From an uncultured beta proteobacterium (GTDB taxonomy: Bacteria > Pseudomonadota > Gammaproteobacteria > Burkholderiales > Burkholderiaceae_C): a DNA stretch of 64,000 nt. The stretch's first letter is position 1; each line of letters begins with the position of its first letter. The position numbers and the translations under genes are program-made. Below the pieces are notes generated by a model. That model searched no databases, had not been told where the DNA came from, and was given only the letters and a program-made list of their open reading frames with translations. Location: assembly GCA_903909815.1 (NCBI GenBank), contig CAIVXG010000007.1:1-64000 (forward strand), written 5' to 3'. Shown piece after piece: positions 27,858 to 36,495 of the stretch.

Positions 27858-28632
27858 TTTCTTCTTCCGGCGTGGCGATAAAGCTGTCGGCAAACGTGAA
27901 GTAGAGCGAGGTGAAGAACAAGGCCATCACCAGCATGGCTGCCGGCATCACGGCCGAGGCCGCGCTCTCGGCGCTGGCGACCACGGTGACGGCGCTGATG
28001 GTGATCACAATCACACTCATGAAGATGGAAAACCAGATCAAGCCGAACACGAGGTAGGCGCCCAGATTTCTAAAGCAGGCGACGAAGCTGAAGAACAGCG
28101 CCTTCAGCGGAGGAATTCCATGCCAGTGCACCAGCGCTGGCGCGTGCCAGAACAGCAGCGACAGTGGCAGGTTCAATCCCATGGCCAGCCACATGGCGCC
28201 CTGAAAGTCGCCCTGGTTCAGGGTCTCGCGCGTGATCGAGCCGCCGTCCAGGTAGAACTTGGCAAACTGGCCACCGTCGATCAATGCAGACGCGCCCATG
28301 ATGCACAGGAAGCTCAAGGCGTACAGGGCGCCCAGGATCAAAATGGCGCGCGACTCCTGGCGTCCTGCGCGCAGGGCACTGGCCATGATCCAGGGCATGG
28401 GAAACTTGCCCTTGCTCGTCTCCTGCGTTGCCGCCATGAATCCCAGGGTGGCTGCGGGCAACAGGCCCAGCACCAGCGCGCTGCCGAGGTAGGGGATCAT
28501 GCTCATCACCGTCATCACCGCGATGAACATGAAGAACAGCCCCGTCAATGCCAGCGGCTGCTTGAAGAAGGTGCGCACACCCAGTTTGACCCATTGCACA
28601 CCGGTGCGGGCGGGGACGATATTCAGTTTCAT
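27850..28632 (-). CDS. BPSS1780-family membrane protein
   Basis: The 260-residue protein has about six hydrophobic segments and begins MKLNIVPARTGVQWVKLGVR, the conserved start of the BPSS1780 family, followed by FFKQPLALTGLFFMF. The family is common in Burkholderiales and has no established function. It lies 10 bp downstream of thrB on the same strand and probably shares its transcript. ATG 28632 is preferred for the conserved N-terminus; a GTG at 28656 inside thrB is the alternative. Confidence 0.8.
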   Translation of the reverse strand: MKLNIVPARTGVQWVKLGVRTFFKQPLALTGLFFMFIAVMTVMSMIPYLGSALVLGLLPAATLGFMAATQETSKGKFPMPWIMASALRAGRQESRAILILGALYALSFLCIMGASALIDGGQFAKFYLDGGSITRETLNQGDFQGAMWLAMGLNLPLSLLFWHAPALVHWHGIPPLKALFFSFVACFRNLGAYLVFGLIWFSIFMSVIVITISAVTVVASAESAASAVMPAAMLVMALFFTSLYFTFADSFIATPEEEIT

Positions 28633-28642
28633 AAGGAGGAGT

Positions 28643-29617
28643 TTATGCGGGAGCACCGAGTGTGACAGGGTGTACTGCGCGTTCGCGCAGGATCTGCTCG
28701 AACTGGCCCGGATCGTGGGCCTGCAACAGTTGGGCGTCCCGCGGCAGATGGAGGTCCCACAAACGGGAGATCCAAAAACGCAGTGCCGCCGCGCGCAGCA
28801 TCGCTGGCAGCAGGCGCCGCTCCGCCTGCGTCAATGCCCGCACTTGATCGTAGGCGTGCAGCAGCGCGGAAAAGCGCGCCGCGTCGGGTGTCGCGGTCTG
28901 CGGCGCCAGAGCCCAGTCGTTCAGGCACACGGCCAGGTCAAACAGCCAACTGTCCACGCCGGCGAAATAGAAGTCGAAGACGCCGGTCAATTCCTCGCCT
29001 TCGAACAGGGCGTTGTCGCGGAACAGGTCTGCATGAATGGGGCCGCGCGGCAAGGCGGCATAAGCCGATGAGGCGGCGACGTGGTTCTGGTAGGCGAGCT
29101 CGCTGCGAATCAAGGCACTTTGCGAGGCATCGAGAAAAGGCAGCACCACGGGCACGGTGGCGTTCCACCAGTCCAGTCCGCGCAGGTTGGGTAGACTTTG
29201 ATCGAAGTCGCGACCCACCAGATGCAGTTGGGCCAGCGCTGCTCCCAGCGCCGCGCAATGCGCCGGCGTCGGCGTCAACTGACTTTTCCCGGGCAGACGA
29301 TTCACTACGGCCGCCGGTTTGCCCTGCAGGCGGTGCAGGATCTGTCCCAAGGCATTGGGCATGGGCTGTGGCACCGGCAGGCCGCGCCGTGCCAGATGGC
29401 GCATCAGGTTCAGATAAAAAGGAAGCTGCTCGAAGCTCAGGCGTTCGAACAGCGTGAGCACGTAGTGCGCGACCACGCCGCCCTGCTCGGCGCTGACGAA
29501 ATAGTTGGTGTTTTCGATGCCGCCCGAGCTGCCCTCCAGCGACTGCAGATCTCCCAGAGAAAGTTGGTTCAGCAGTTCTTGTGCCTGCGAAAAGCTGACT
29601 TCGGTATAGACGGCCAT
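28643..29617 (-). CDS. thrB: Homoserine kinase ThrB (APH-fold type)
   Basis: The 324-residue enzyme phosphorylates homoserine in threonine synthesis. It is the choline-kinase-like (APH-fold) type found in pseudomonads and betaproteobacteria, not the GHMP type of E. coli. Visible motifs are MAVYTEVSF at the start, SLEGSSGGIENTNYFV (nucleotide loop), the Brenner-type catalytic segment RGPIHADLFRDNALF and GVFDFYFAG with the metal-binding Asp. ATG 29617 gives the usual family start. The BPSS1780-family gene follows. Confidence 0.92.
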   Translation of the reverse strand: MAVYTEVSFSQAQELLNQLSLGDLQSLEGSSGGIENTNYFVSAEQGGVVAHYVLTLFERLSFEQLPFYLNLMRHLARRGLPVPQPMPNALGQILHRLQGKPAAVVNRLPGKSQLTPTPAHCAALGAALAQLHLVGRDFDQSLPNLRGLDWWNATVPVVLPFLDASQSALIRSELAYQNHVAASSAYAALPRGPIHADLFRDNALFEGEELTGVFDFYFAGVDSWLFDLAVCLNDWALAPQTATPDAARFSALLHAYDQVRALTQAERRLLPAMLRAAALRFWISRLWDLHLPRDAQLLQAHDPGQFEQILRERAVHPVTLGAPA

Positions 29618-29717
29618 GGTTCAGTGTGGGGTTTCGCGCGGGAGGGTGTTGCCGGCCTGGGGTGGCGCATGGCACGGCGAAATGGGGTGCAAATGCATCT
29701 CTGGATTGTAGGGCGCG

Positions 29718-30704
29718 CTAGCGACCCGTTGCTGGCAGGGACGAACGCGCAAACTGGACCGGTGTCTGATCGCTCCAGCGCCTGAACGCCCTGGAAAAGG
29801 CGTTTTCGTCGGAGAACCCGAGTTGCTCACCGACCAGGGATGGAGCCAGTCCGCGGCGCAGGGCTTGGGCCGCCATCTCGTGCAGCAAGGTCTCGCGCAG
29901 CCCCTTGAAGGAAATGGCCTCCGACGCGAGCTTGCGGTTCAGGTGGCGTCCACTCATTCCCAACTGCTCTGCGATGCGCTCCTTGCCCCAACGTGGTTGC
30001 TCGCGAATCAGTTGTTGTACTCGAGACGAGACGCCGTCCCATTGCAGCGACGCCAGCATCTCGTCGGCCAGTTGGCGCAGTTGCAGATGCAGTGCTGCGC
30101 CGGCCTGGATCAGGCCCAGGCTCAGAGCCGAGCTGTCCATGCGCACACCGTTGAATTCCTGATTGAAGCGCACCGGGCATGGCAGACACTGCCGGTATTG
30201 CTCGGGCAGGGCGCGCGGCCCATGGGTGAACAGGACTTCGGTCGGGGTAAAGCGCTCGCTCGTCATCCAGCGCGCCAGGCTCACGACGCAGCCCAGAGCC
30301 GCTTCGACCCGCGGCTCGCGGCACACGGTGTATTCGGGTCGGTAGTGCAGGGCGACGGAGCCGGCATCGGCTAGGGTTTCAAAGCGCGCCATGTCACCGA
30401 TGATGGGCGCGTATTCGCTCAGCACTTCGAGCGCATCGCCCAGGGTATCGCAGCTCAACAGCAGCAGGCCCACGATGTCCAGATGTCCGGCCTGCAGGTC
30501 GCCACCTAGACGCAGCGCCAGCAGCGGATCGGCCGAGGCTGCGCACAGCGCCGCCCACAGGGCATCCTGCTGCGGCGAAGCCACCCGGCGATTCCCCTGA
30601 GCCGTTGCTTGCTCAAGTTGCGCCGGGACTTCAACACCCTGGCGCCGGGCGGCTTCAAGCACCCCCTGGGTGAAGCGGGTCGTGACGCTGAATTGATCTG
30701 GCAT
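29718..30704 (-). CDS. AraC-family regulator with Arabinose_bd-type sensor domain
   Basis: The 328-residue protein has an N-terminal ligand region (HLDIVGLLLLSCDTLGDALEVLSEYAPII is typical of the arabinose-operon-type regulator domain) and a C-terminal double helix-turn-helix from about residue 235, with RIAEQLGMSGRHLNRKLASE and VGEQLGFSDENAFSRAFRRW. It is divergent from the BASS-transporter operon, so it probably controls that operon. The ligand is unknown, but regulators of this subfamily often respond to fatty, aromatic or steroid-like acids. A direct repeat in the shared 155-bp promoter region fits an AraC site. Confidence 0.87.
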   Translation of the reverse strand: MPDQFSVTTRFTQGVLEAARRQGVEVPAQLEQATAQGNRRVASPQQDALWAALCAASADPLLALRLGGDLQAGHLDIVGLLLLSCDTLGDALEVLSEYAPIIGDMARFETLADAGSVALHYRPEYTVCREPRVEAALGCVVSLARWMTSERFTPTEVLFTHGPRALPEQYRQCLPCPVRFNQEFNGVRMDSSALSLGLIQAGAALHLQLRQLADEMLASLQWDGVSSRVQQLIREQPRWGKERIAEQLGMSGRHLNRKLASEAISFKGLRETLLHEMAAQALRRGLAPSLVGEQLGFSDENAFSRAFRRWSDQTPVQFARSSLPATGR

Positions 30705-30720
30705 GGATGGTTGAAGGGTG

Positions 30721-30749
30721 AATGTCCCCGATTGAGGGGCAAATGTCCC
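30721..30749. promoter_or_regulatory. Direct repeat, candidate AraC-type operator
   Basis: AATGTCCC occurs at 30721-30728 and again at 30742-30749, a 21-bp offset that puts both copies on the same face of the helix, as is usual for AraC-family half-sites. Between them, CCCC-GATTGA-GGGG forms a small inverted repeat. The site is 17 bp upstream of the araC-type start and about 110 bp upstream of the BASS gene. Confidence 0.4.
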
Positions 30750-30859
30750 GCAAGGTAGGTGACGCAGGGCTCAGTATCCATTATGGTCGGGCACAAGCAA
30801 AGGATCTGCAGGCCCTGTCGACGGCCGACGCCTGCAAGACCCGCTACAGGAGACAAGAC

Positions 30860-31786
30860 ATGGCGCCCATCGATCAGGTGCATTTAAGCTTTAACCCGCA
30901 AACACTGGCGCTGCTCAACAGCGTGCTGGGTCTGGTGATGTTCGGCGTCGCGCTGGAACTCAAGGTGGACGACTTTCGCCTCGCGCTCAAGTCGCCCAAG
31001 GCGCTGGCGCTGGGACTGTTCGGTCACCATGTGCTGTTTCCCGCAATGACCTATGTGTTGATCTGGGTGCTGCAGCCGCTGCCCAGCATCGCGCTGGGAA
31101 TGATCCTGGTGTCGTCGTGTCCGGCCGGGCATATTTCCAATTTCCTGGTGCACTACGCGCGCGGCAACACCGCCTTGTCGGTGAGCGTGAGCGCGCTGTC
31201 TACGGTCGCGGCGCTGGTGATGACGCCGTTGAACTTTGCCTTCTGGGGCCATCTGCATCCGATCACGCGCGGCCTGATGCAGCAGGTCGCCATGAGCCCG
31301 TGGGAGATGCTCGAGGTGATCGTGTTGCTGCTGGGCGTGCCGCTGGTGCTGGGCATGTGGGTGGCGGCGCGTTTCCCGGTGTTTGCGGCGCGTGTGCGCC
31401 AGCCGATGAAGTGGCTCTCGCTGCTGATCTTGATGGGCTTCATCGTTGGGGCCCTGGTAGCCAACCTGCAGCACTTTCTCGCCTACATCAATTTTGTCGT
31501 GTTCGTGGTCTTCATCCACAACCTGCTGGCCCTGGGGACGGGCTACGGTCTTTCCACGGCACTGGGGCTGCCCGAGCGCGATAGAAGAGCGATCACCTTC
31601 GAGATGGGCATACAGAACTCCGGTCTGGGGCTGATCCTGATCTTCAATTTCTTCAACGGCCTGGGCGGCATGGCAATCGTGACCGCGTGGTGGGGCATCT
31701 GGCACATCGTCGCCGGCATGACGCTGGCGACCTGGTGGAAGCGGCGCGATCCTCAGTGCATGGTCAACGCGGGGGCAAGGCCATGA
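30860..31786 (+). CDS. Bile acid:sodium symporter (BASS) family transporter
   Basis: The 308-residue membrane protein has about nine hydrophobic segments. It shows the BASS/SLC10-type blocks LGLVMFGVALELKVDDFR, LVSSCPAGHISNFLVHYARG and FEMGIQNSGLGLILIFNFF; the last two are the characteristic crossover regions that bind sodium and substrate. It probably imports an organic acid. ATG 30860 has AGGAGA upstream. Its stop overlaps the epimerase start as ATGA, and it is the first gene of a four-gene operon controlled, I infer, by the divergent AraC-type regulator. Confidence 0.87.
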   Translation: MAPIDQVHLSFNPQTLALLNSVLGLVMFGVALELKVDDFRLALKSPKALALGLFGHHVLFPAMTYVLIWVLQPLPSIALGMILVSSCPAGHISNFLVHYARGNTALSVSVSALSTVAALVMTPLNFAFWGHLHPITRGLMQQVAMSPWEMLEVIVLLLGVPLVLGMWVAARFPVFAARVRQPMKWLSLLILMGFIVGALVANLQHFLAYINFVVFVVFIHNLLALGTGYGLSTALGLPERDRRAITFEMGIQNSGLGLILIFNFFNGLGGMAIVTAWWGIWHIVAGMTLATWWKRRDPQCMVNAGARP

Positions 31787-32751
31787 CGCAGCAGCGCATT
31801 CTAGTCACGGGCGCCGGCGGCTATCTGGGACGGCAATTGGTGGAGCGTCTCGCCGCTCTGGCAGGGGACGCGCGGCCGGGCTGCATCGTGGCGCATGACA
31901 TTCGAGAGCCGCAGCAGCGTATCGCCGGCGTCGAGTACGAAGTGGCCGACATCCGCGCGCCCGAGATTGCCGATCTGATCGCGCGCCATTCGTTCGATTG
32001 CGTCGTTCACCTGGCCTGCATCGTCACACCGGGCAAGAACAGCCGGCGCGAGTTCGAGTACGACGTGGACGTCAACGGCACGCGCAATGTGCTCGAGGCC
32101 TGCGTGCGCCACGGCGTCAGGCGCATCGTGGTCTCGTCCAGCGGCGCAGCCTACGGCTACCACGCCGACAACGCCGCCTGGCTGACCGAGGACATGGCGC
32201 CGCGGGGCAACGAGGCCTTCGCCTATGCGCACCACAAGCGCCTGGTCGAGGAGATGCTGGCCGCTTACCGCGCGCAACATCCGCAGTTGCAGCAGGTGGT
32301 GCTGCGCATCGGCACCATCCTGGGCCCGACGGTGCGCAACCAGATCACCGACATGTTTGAGAAGCCGCGGCCGCTGGCGATTGCCGGTGCCGACAGTCCT
32401 TTTGTCTTCATCTGGGATCAGGACGTGGTCGCTATCCTGCTGCGTGCGGTCGGTGCCGGTCCTGCGGGCGTCTTCAATGTCGCCGGCGACGGCGCGCTCA
32501 CGATCCACGAGATTGCGCAGCGCATGGGCAAACGCTGTCGTGTGCTGCCAGCTTGGCTGTTGCAGGCGGCGCTTGCCGCCCTCAAGCCGTTGGGACTGAC
32601 CCAGTACGGGCCGGAGCAGATCGATTTCCTGCGCTACCGGCCGGTGCTGCTCAACACCCGGCTCAAGACGGTGTTTGGGTATGTGCCGCAGCTGACGTCG
32701 CAACAGGTGTTTGACTTGTACTGGACGGCGCGCAACCGTAGACCGACATGA
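31783..32751 (+). CDS. NAD-dependent epimerase/dehydratase (extended SDR)
   Basis: The 322-residue protein has the Rossmann motif RILVTGAGGYLGRQLVERL, the VVSSSGAAYGYHADN segment and the catalytic Tyr/Lys in AYAHHKRLVEEML (YxxxK), so it belongs to the extended short-chain dehydrogenases. The family contains sugar-nucleotide epimerases and 3-beta-hydroxysteroid dehydrogenase-like enzymes; sequence alone does not choose. A sugar-nucleotide role is not supported by neighbours. Being coupled on both sides (ATGA overlaps) to a BASS transporter and a cytochrome-propeller protein, it more likely oxidises the imported compound (inference). Confidence 0.85.
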   Translation: MTQQRILVTGAGGYLGRQLVERLAALAGDARPGCIVAHDIREPQQRIAGVEYEVADIRAPEIADLIARHSFDCVVHLACIVTPGKNSRREFEYDVDVNGTRNVLEACVRHGVRRIVVSSSGAAYGYHADNAAWLTEDMAPRGNEAFAYAHHKRLVEEMLAAYRAQHPQLQQVVLRIGTILGPTVRNQITDMFEKPRPLAIAGADSPFVFIWDQDVVAILLRAVGAGPAGVFNVAGDGALTIHEIAQRMGKRCRVLPAWLLQAALAALKPLGLTQYGPEQIDFLRYRPVLLNTRLKTVFGYVPQLTSQQVFDLYWTARNRRPT

Positions 32752-34568
32752 CGAGCTCATCGATCCGTCATGTGTTGCGACGAGGTGCTTGCTGCGCCAG
32801 TGCAGTCGTCCTCGCCGTTTTTGCACTGCCGTTACATGCCTTGAACCTGACCGCGTCCGGACCCGATGGCCAGCCGCTGGGTCTGGTGATGGTGACGCGC
32901 TTGCCGCTCAAACCGGCTGTGGTCGACAGCTCGGATCACGGATATCCCGCTTCGGGCCGGCCGCAGCAGGCGCTGTTCGAAACCACGCGCTTCACCGATC
33001 TGCGCGGCGCAGTGGAACTGCCCGACGCCGCGGGAGAATTCCGCCTGCGCCTGCGCAAGCCCGGCTACAAGGATCGTAACATCGCCTCGGGCGATCTGAA
33101 CAAGAAGGTCGCGCTCCAACTGGTCGCCGAGACCGACCCGCGAGCGCTGGCCGAACAGCGACCCTCCAACGCCTGGACCTCGACCCTGGTGCAGGGCATC
33201 CCTGACCCGGAACTGCGCAAGCAGTTCCTGCTGCACTGCGGCTTTTGCCACCAGCAAGGCTCGGCTTTTCTGCGCCGCGATCGCACGCCGCAGGAATGGT
33301 CGGAGGCGATCCAGCGCATGCTGCGCTACGGCTCGCGCCTGTCCAGTCAGGCGCAAAAGGAGCTTCCGGCGCTGCTTTCGGCACACTGGAAGGGTGTGAA
33401 CGCGAACCCGACGCTGGTGCCGCGGTCGACGCCCTGGACCGCGCCGCTGGCGCAAGCCACACTGCGTGAACTGCCGCTGGGCGATGCCTTTTCGCAAATG
33501 CACGATTTACTGCTGCACTCCAACGGCTTCGTGTACGTGGGCGACAACCTGCAGGACCGACTTTACGAGGTGAATCCCGAGACCGGCGCTTACACCGTGT
33601 ACAAGGTTCCGCCCGAGCCGGGTGACAGACTCGGTGGCCTGCTGGCCGGGCGATTGCGCGATTTCCCCAAGCATGAGACCTACCAGGGCATCCACTCGCT
33701 GGCCGAATCGAAAAAGGACGGCCACATCTTTCTCACGCCCTCCTACCAGCGGCGCCTGCTGGAGTTCGATCCTCAAACCAAGCAGTTTTTGGCGCATGCC
33801 ATGGACAGCGGCTTTTATCCGCACACGGTGCGCATCGACGCCAAGGACCGGGTCTGGTTCACACTGGCGCTCTCGAACCAGGTGGCAATGTATGACCGGA
33901 CCACAGCCAGGTTCACAAACTACGACCTGCCGTTCCGCTCCTTCATGGAACGGCTCACGGTCAAGCTCACGCCATTCTTTTTCAAGCTCATCGGCTGGGG
34001 CATTCCGGTCACCAACTGGGTCAAGATCGACGCCGTCTCCACCGGCGTACCGTTGCCCTACGGCATCGACATCACACCCGACGGCACGGTGTGGATCGCG
34101 CGCCTGCACACGGACGAGATCGCCTCCATCGACCCGGACTCCGGCCAGGTTACGATGATTCCCACGCCGCTGCACGCTCCAAGGCGCTTGCGCAGCGACC
34201 GCGATGGCAACCTTTGGATCGTGATGTACAACGAGTCGGCGCTGCTGCGCTATGAACCCGCGCTCAAGAAATTCACCACCTTCGATTTGCCAGTGATCCC
34301 CAAAGGCAGCGACACGCCTTATTCGCTCAATGTGGACAGGACGCGCCATCAGGTGTGGGTCACGGGAACGAACTCGGACTCGGTCCAGCGCCTGGACATT
34401 GCCAGTGGCGAATGGCAGTTCTTTCCCTTGCCGCGCAAGGCCACCTTCACCCGCGACGTGGAGTTCGGCGCCGACGGCCGCGTGTTCCTGTCAAGCGCGA
34501 GTTTTCCTTCGTGGCACATCGAGGATGCACAGCCGACGCTGATTCAGCTCCAGCCGGGCAAGCCATGA
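32748..34568 (+). CDS. Secreted cytochrome c / Vgb-like beta-propeller fusion
   Basis: The 606-residue protein has a signal peptide (ending near LPLHA), an Ig-like carboxypeptidase-regulatory-type domain (about 33-125), a cytochrome c-like segment with one haem site in HCGFCHQQG (CxxCH, about residue 165), and a long propeller from about 245. The propeller repeats resemble streptogramin lyase (Vgb)/NHL blades: GFVYVGDNLQDRLYEVNPET, HTVRIDAKDRVWFTLALSNQ, YGIDITPDGTVWIARLHTDE and RRLRSDRDGNLWIVMYNES. Such fusions could transfer electrons in the periplasm while the propeller binds substrate. No antibiotic lyase role is implied. Both ends overlap the neighbouring genes by 4 nt. Confidence 0.8.
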   Translation: MTSSSIRHVLRRGACCASAVVLAVFALPLHALNLTASGPDGQPLGLVMVTRLPLKPAVVDSSDHGYPASGRPQQALFETTRFTDLRGAVELPDAAGEFRLRLRKPGYKDRNIASGDLNKKVALQLVAETDPRALAEQRPSNAWTSTLVQGIPDPELRKQFLLHCGFCHQQGSAFLRRDRTPQEWSEAIQRMLRYGSRLSSQAQKELPALLSAHWKGVNANPTLVPRSTPWTAPLAQATLRELPLGDAFSQMHDLLLHSNGFVYVGDNLQDRLYEVNPETGAYTVYKVPPEPGDRLGGLLAGRLRDFPKHETYQGIHSLAESKKDGHIFLTPSYQRRLLEFDPQTKQFLAHAMDSGFYPHTVRIDAKDRVWFTLALSNQVAMYDRTTARFTNYDLPFRSFMERLTVKLTPFFFKLIGWGIPVTNWVKIDAVSTGVPLPYGIDITPDGTVWIARLHTDEIASIDPDSGQVTMIPTPLHAPRRLRSDRDGNLWIVMYNESALLRYEPALKKFTTFDLPVIPKGSDTPYSLNVDRTRHQVWVTGTNSDSVQRLDIASGEWQFFPLPRKATFTRDVEFGADGRVFLSSASFPSWHIEDAQPTLIQLQPGKP

Positions 34569-35758
34569 CCCGTCGCCACGGGCTGTTCTTTCTTTCGTGC
34601 CTGCTCGCCTTCACGGCGGGCCACATGTTCAATTACACCGTCATCCTGTACCTGCAGGAAAGTGTGGGCTCGGACCTGTTGTCGGGCATTGGATTGGGCC
34701 TGGCCTTTGGCAGCTCGCTTGTCTTCGGCTGGTTTGGCGGCGTGCTGTGCGACCGGGTGGCTCCTGCTCGCGTGATCCATGGCGCGCAGGCGCTGTTCCT
34801 GCTGGGCCTGGCCTGCATTGCCTGGGCGGACCAGGGTGCCGCGTCGGAGTCGCGCTCGGCCTGGGTTTTGCTCGGTGCTTTCTTTGGTGGCCTGGCCTGG
34901 TCCTTCGTGGGACCGGCACGGCTCACGGCGCTGGCGCAGATGGCCACGGTCCAGGAACTGCGGCCCGCGACGATCGTGTTCAACCTGCAGGTGCTGGTGG
35001 GCTTCGGCCTGGCGCCCTTGCTGCTTGGGATCATTCGCTCACATGCGGGTTGGGGCACGGTGCTGGCGCTGGCGGCTGCGGCTTTCGTGCTGTCGTCAAT
35101 GCTGCTGTTGCCACTGAAGACCCACGCCAACCCAAAGCCATCACAGAACTCGGTGCGCGCTGACATCGCCGAGGGCTTTGCGGCCTTGGGTGCAACCCCG
35201 TTGTTGCGGCAACTGATGCTCGCGGCCGTGGTCGCCTACGCGATGACAGGCCCGCTGCAGATCCTGCTGCCCAAGCTGGCGCGAACGCAACTCGGACTGT
35301 CCGAATCCGGTCGCGGCGCCTATCTGGGCCTGCTCGCCGTCTCGCTCATCCTGGGCGGCGTGGCGGCGTTGACCCTGACCAAACGGCTGCATCACGGTCG
35401 CGCCATCTTCAGCGGCATCTTCATGGCCTGCGCGCTCTTCGCCATGCTTTCCATCATCAAAGCGCCGGCCCTGTCAGCGCTCGCACTCTGTGGCGTGGGC
35501 GTACTCGGTGGCATGGTCATCAGCCTGGTAATTTCCGGCATCCAGACGCAGGCACCGGCGCTTCTGCGAGGGCGCGTCATGGCGATGTATTCCATCACCT
35601 CGCAGGTTGTGCCAGCGCTGTCGGGCGTGGTCGCAGGGGTGGTCGTGAGCCGCCTCGGCGTGGTCTGGACCACGGCGTTGTGCGGATCAGTGCTGGCGCT
35701 GGTGGGATTGTTCGCTGCCTGGCGCTTGTCGGCGCTGCGCCGGCATGCGGCCGAATAA
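34565..35758 (+). CDS. MFS transporter
   Basis: The 397-residue protein has about 12 hydrophobic segments, with a loop 2-3 motif region FGWFGGVLCDRVAPARVIHG and VGPARLTALAQMA in the first half. It resembles MFS exporters of the enterobactin-exporter/DUF894 type, but substrate cannot be told. It is the last gene of the operon that begins with the BASS symporter and overlaps the propeller gene stop as ATGA. Together the two transporters suggest uptake of a compound and release of a product. Confidence 0.83.
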   Translation: MTRRHGLFFLSCLLAFTAGHMFNYTVILYLQESVGSDLLSGIGLGLAFGSSLVFGWFGGVLCDRVAPARVIHGAQALFLLGLACIAWADQGAASESRSAWVLLGAFFGGLAWSFVGPARLTALAQMATVQELRPATIVFNLQVLVGFGLAPLLLGIIRSHAGWGTVLALAAAAFVLSSMLLLPLKTHANPKPSQNSVRADIAEGFAALGATPLLRQLMLAAVVAYAMTGPLQILLPKLARTQLGLSESGRGAYLGLLAVSLILGGVAALTLTKRLHHGRAIFSGIFMACALFAMLSIIKAPALSALALCGVGVLGGMVISLVISGIQTQAPALLRGRVMAMYSITSQVVPALSGVVAGVVVSRLGVVWTTALCGSVLALVGLFAAWRLSALRRHAAE

Positions 35759-35796
35759 CACCGACAATGGCGAACGTCGATGCGCGAAGGAAAACC

Positions 35797-36039
35797 ATGA
35801 GCCGTGTGAATGAAATGTCCCGAAAAGAATGGGCCAGCAAGGTGCTGGCGCTGATCAAGGGCGGCAATACCAGCGCGGCCATCAGCCAGATCAAGGTCGC
35901 GCCCAGCGTGAAGGACTTGAAGCAGTTGCAGGCCGCGCTCATTCTCGCCAAGCTCAAGCCCGCTCAACCGGCAGTAGACACCGTGATTGCCGATCAGGTT
36001 GACGCGTTGACGGCGCCGCGCCTGCACCGCTCGCCCTGA
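35797..36039 (+). CDS. Small hypothetical protein
   Basis: The 80-residue product is soluble, contains a Lys/Ala-rich helical stretch (KVLALIKGGNTSAAISQIKV and KQLQAALILAKL) and has no motif I recognise. GAAGGA lies 5-10 nt upstream of ATG 35797, and codon use looks like the neighbours. It follows the MFS gene after 38 bp. Function unknown. Confidence 0.6.
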   Translation: MSRVNEMSRKEWASKVLALIKGGNTSAAISQIKVAPSVKDLKQLQAALILAKLKPAQPAVDTVIADQVDALTAPRLHRSP

Positions 36040-36041
36040 TT

Positions 36042-36062
36042 AATTGGAATCTGACCCCAATT
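36042..36062. repeat. RAYT/REP-type repeat with AATTGG stem
   Basis: AATTGGAATCTGACCCCAATT has complementary ends (AATTGG and CCAATT). The GGAATCTGACCCC core is a common signature beside REP-associated tyrosine transposases and their relics in proteobacteria, as far as I recall. Only this single copy is visible; no transposase is nearby. It lies just after the small hypothetical gene and may fold into a weak terminator. Confidence 0.5.
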
Positions 36063-36070
36063 ATTTGCAA

Positions 36071-36385
36071 TTATTTGTGATATTCGCGGGTGATCTGGGC
36101 CACCTGCACTGCGTAGTGTTCATACCAGCGCTCACGCCCCAATTGCTGCGCCAGCAGGTGGTCCGTGTGCGACTTCCAGGCGCGAATGCTTGGCTCATCG
36201 CTCCAATAGGACAACGCCACTTCGTTCTGTCCCTCGGTCACGGCGTGAAATTCAAGGCAACCGAACTGGTCCAACGCGAGCTCGCGCATGCGTGCCGCGA
36301 TCTTGAAATACTCATCGTCCAGAGTGCGCGTGCGGGCGCGAAAGATCACGACGAAGCGGGGCATGGGTGGGGTCGAAGTCTGCAT
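36071..36385 (-). CDS. Antibiotic biosynthesis monooxygenase (ABM) family protein
   Basis: The 104-residue protein has the ferredoxin-like ABM fold: RFVVIFRARTR as the first strand, a helix with YFKIAARMRELAL, FGCLEFHAVTE and the W in ALSYWSDEPSIRAWKSH, followed by a helix that ends ERWYEHYAVQVAQI. Members are small cofactor-free monooxygenases or haem-degrading enzymes; many are uncharacterised. Two starts are possible, ATG 36385 and ATG 36364; neither has a good ribosome site. It is convergent with the small hypothetical gene and divergent from the MaoC-Pta gene. Confidence 0.75.
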   Translation of the reverse strand: MQTSTPPMPRFVVIFRARTRTLDDEYFKIAARMRELALDQFGCLEFHAVTEGQNEVALSYWSDEPSIRAWKSHTDHLLAQQLGRERWYEHYAVQVAQITREYHK

Positions 36386-36495
36386 CGGGTGGATCATAGA
36401 CGCGCTCAGGGAACTGCCCGGACGCAAACGCAAGGCTTGATTAAGGTCAAGACTCGACATCGAGTCAAGCCAACCAAGGGTTTACACTGAGGCAC

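Noticed and set aside
28633-28665. Mini-gene with AAGGAGGA ribosome site (MREHRV)
   Set aside because: The strong Shine-Dalgarno-like run is on the opposite strand from thrB and the BPSS1780 gene, encodes only six residues and overlaps the thrB end; most likely chance.
32748-34568. Virginiamycin B lyase
   Set aside because: The propeller blades resemble Vgb, but the signal peptide, the CxxCH site and the extra domain do not fit a cytoplasmic streptogramin lyase.
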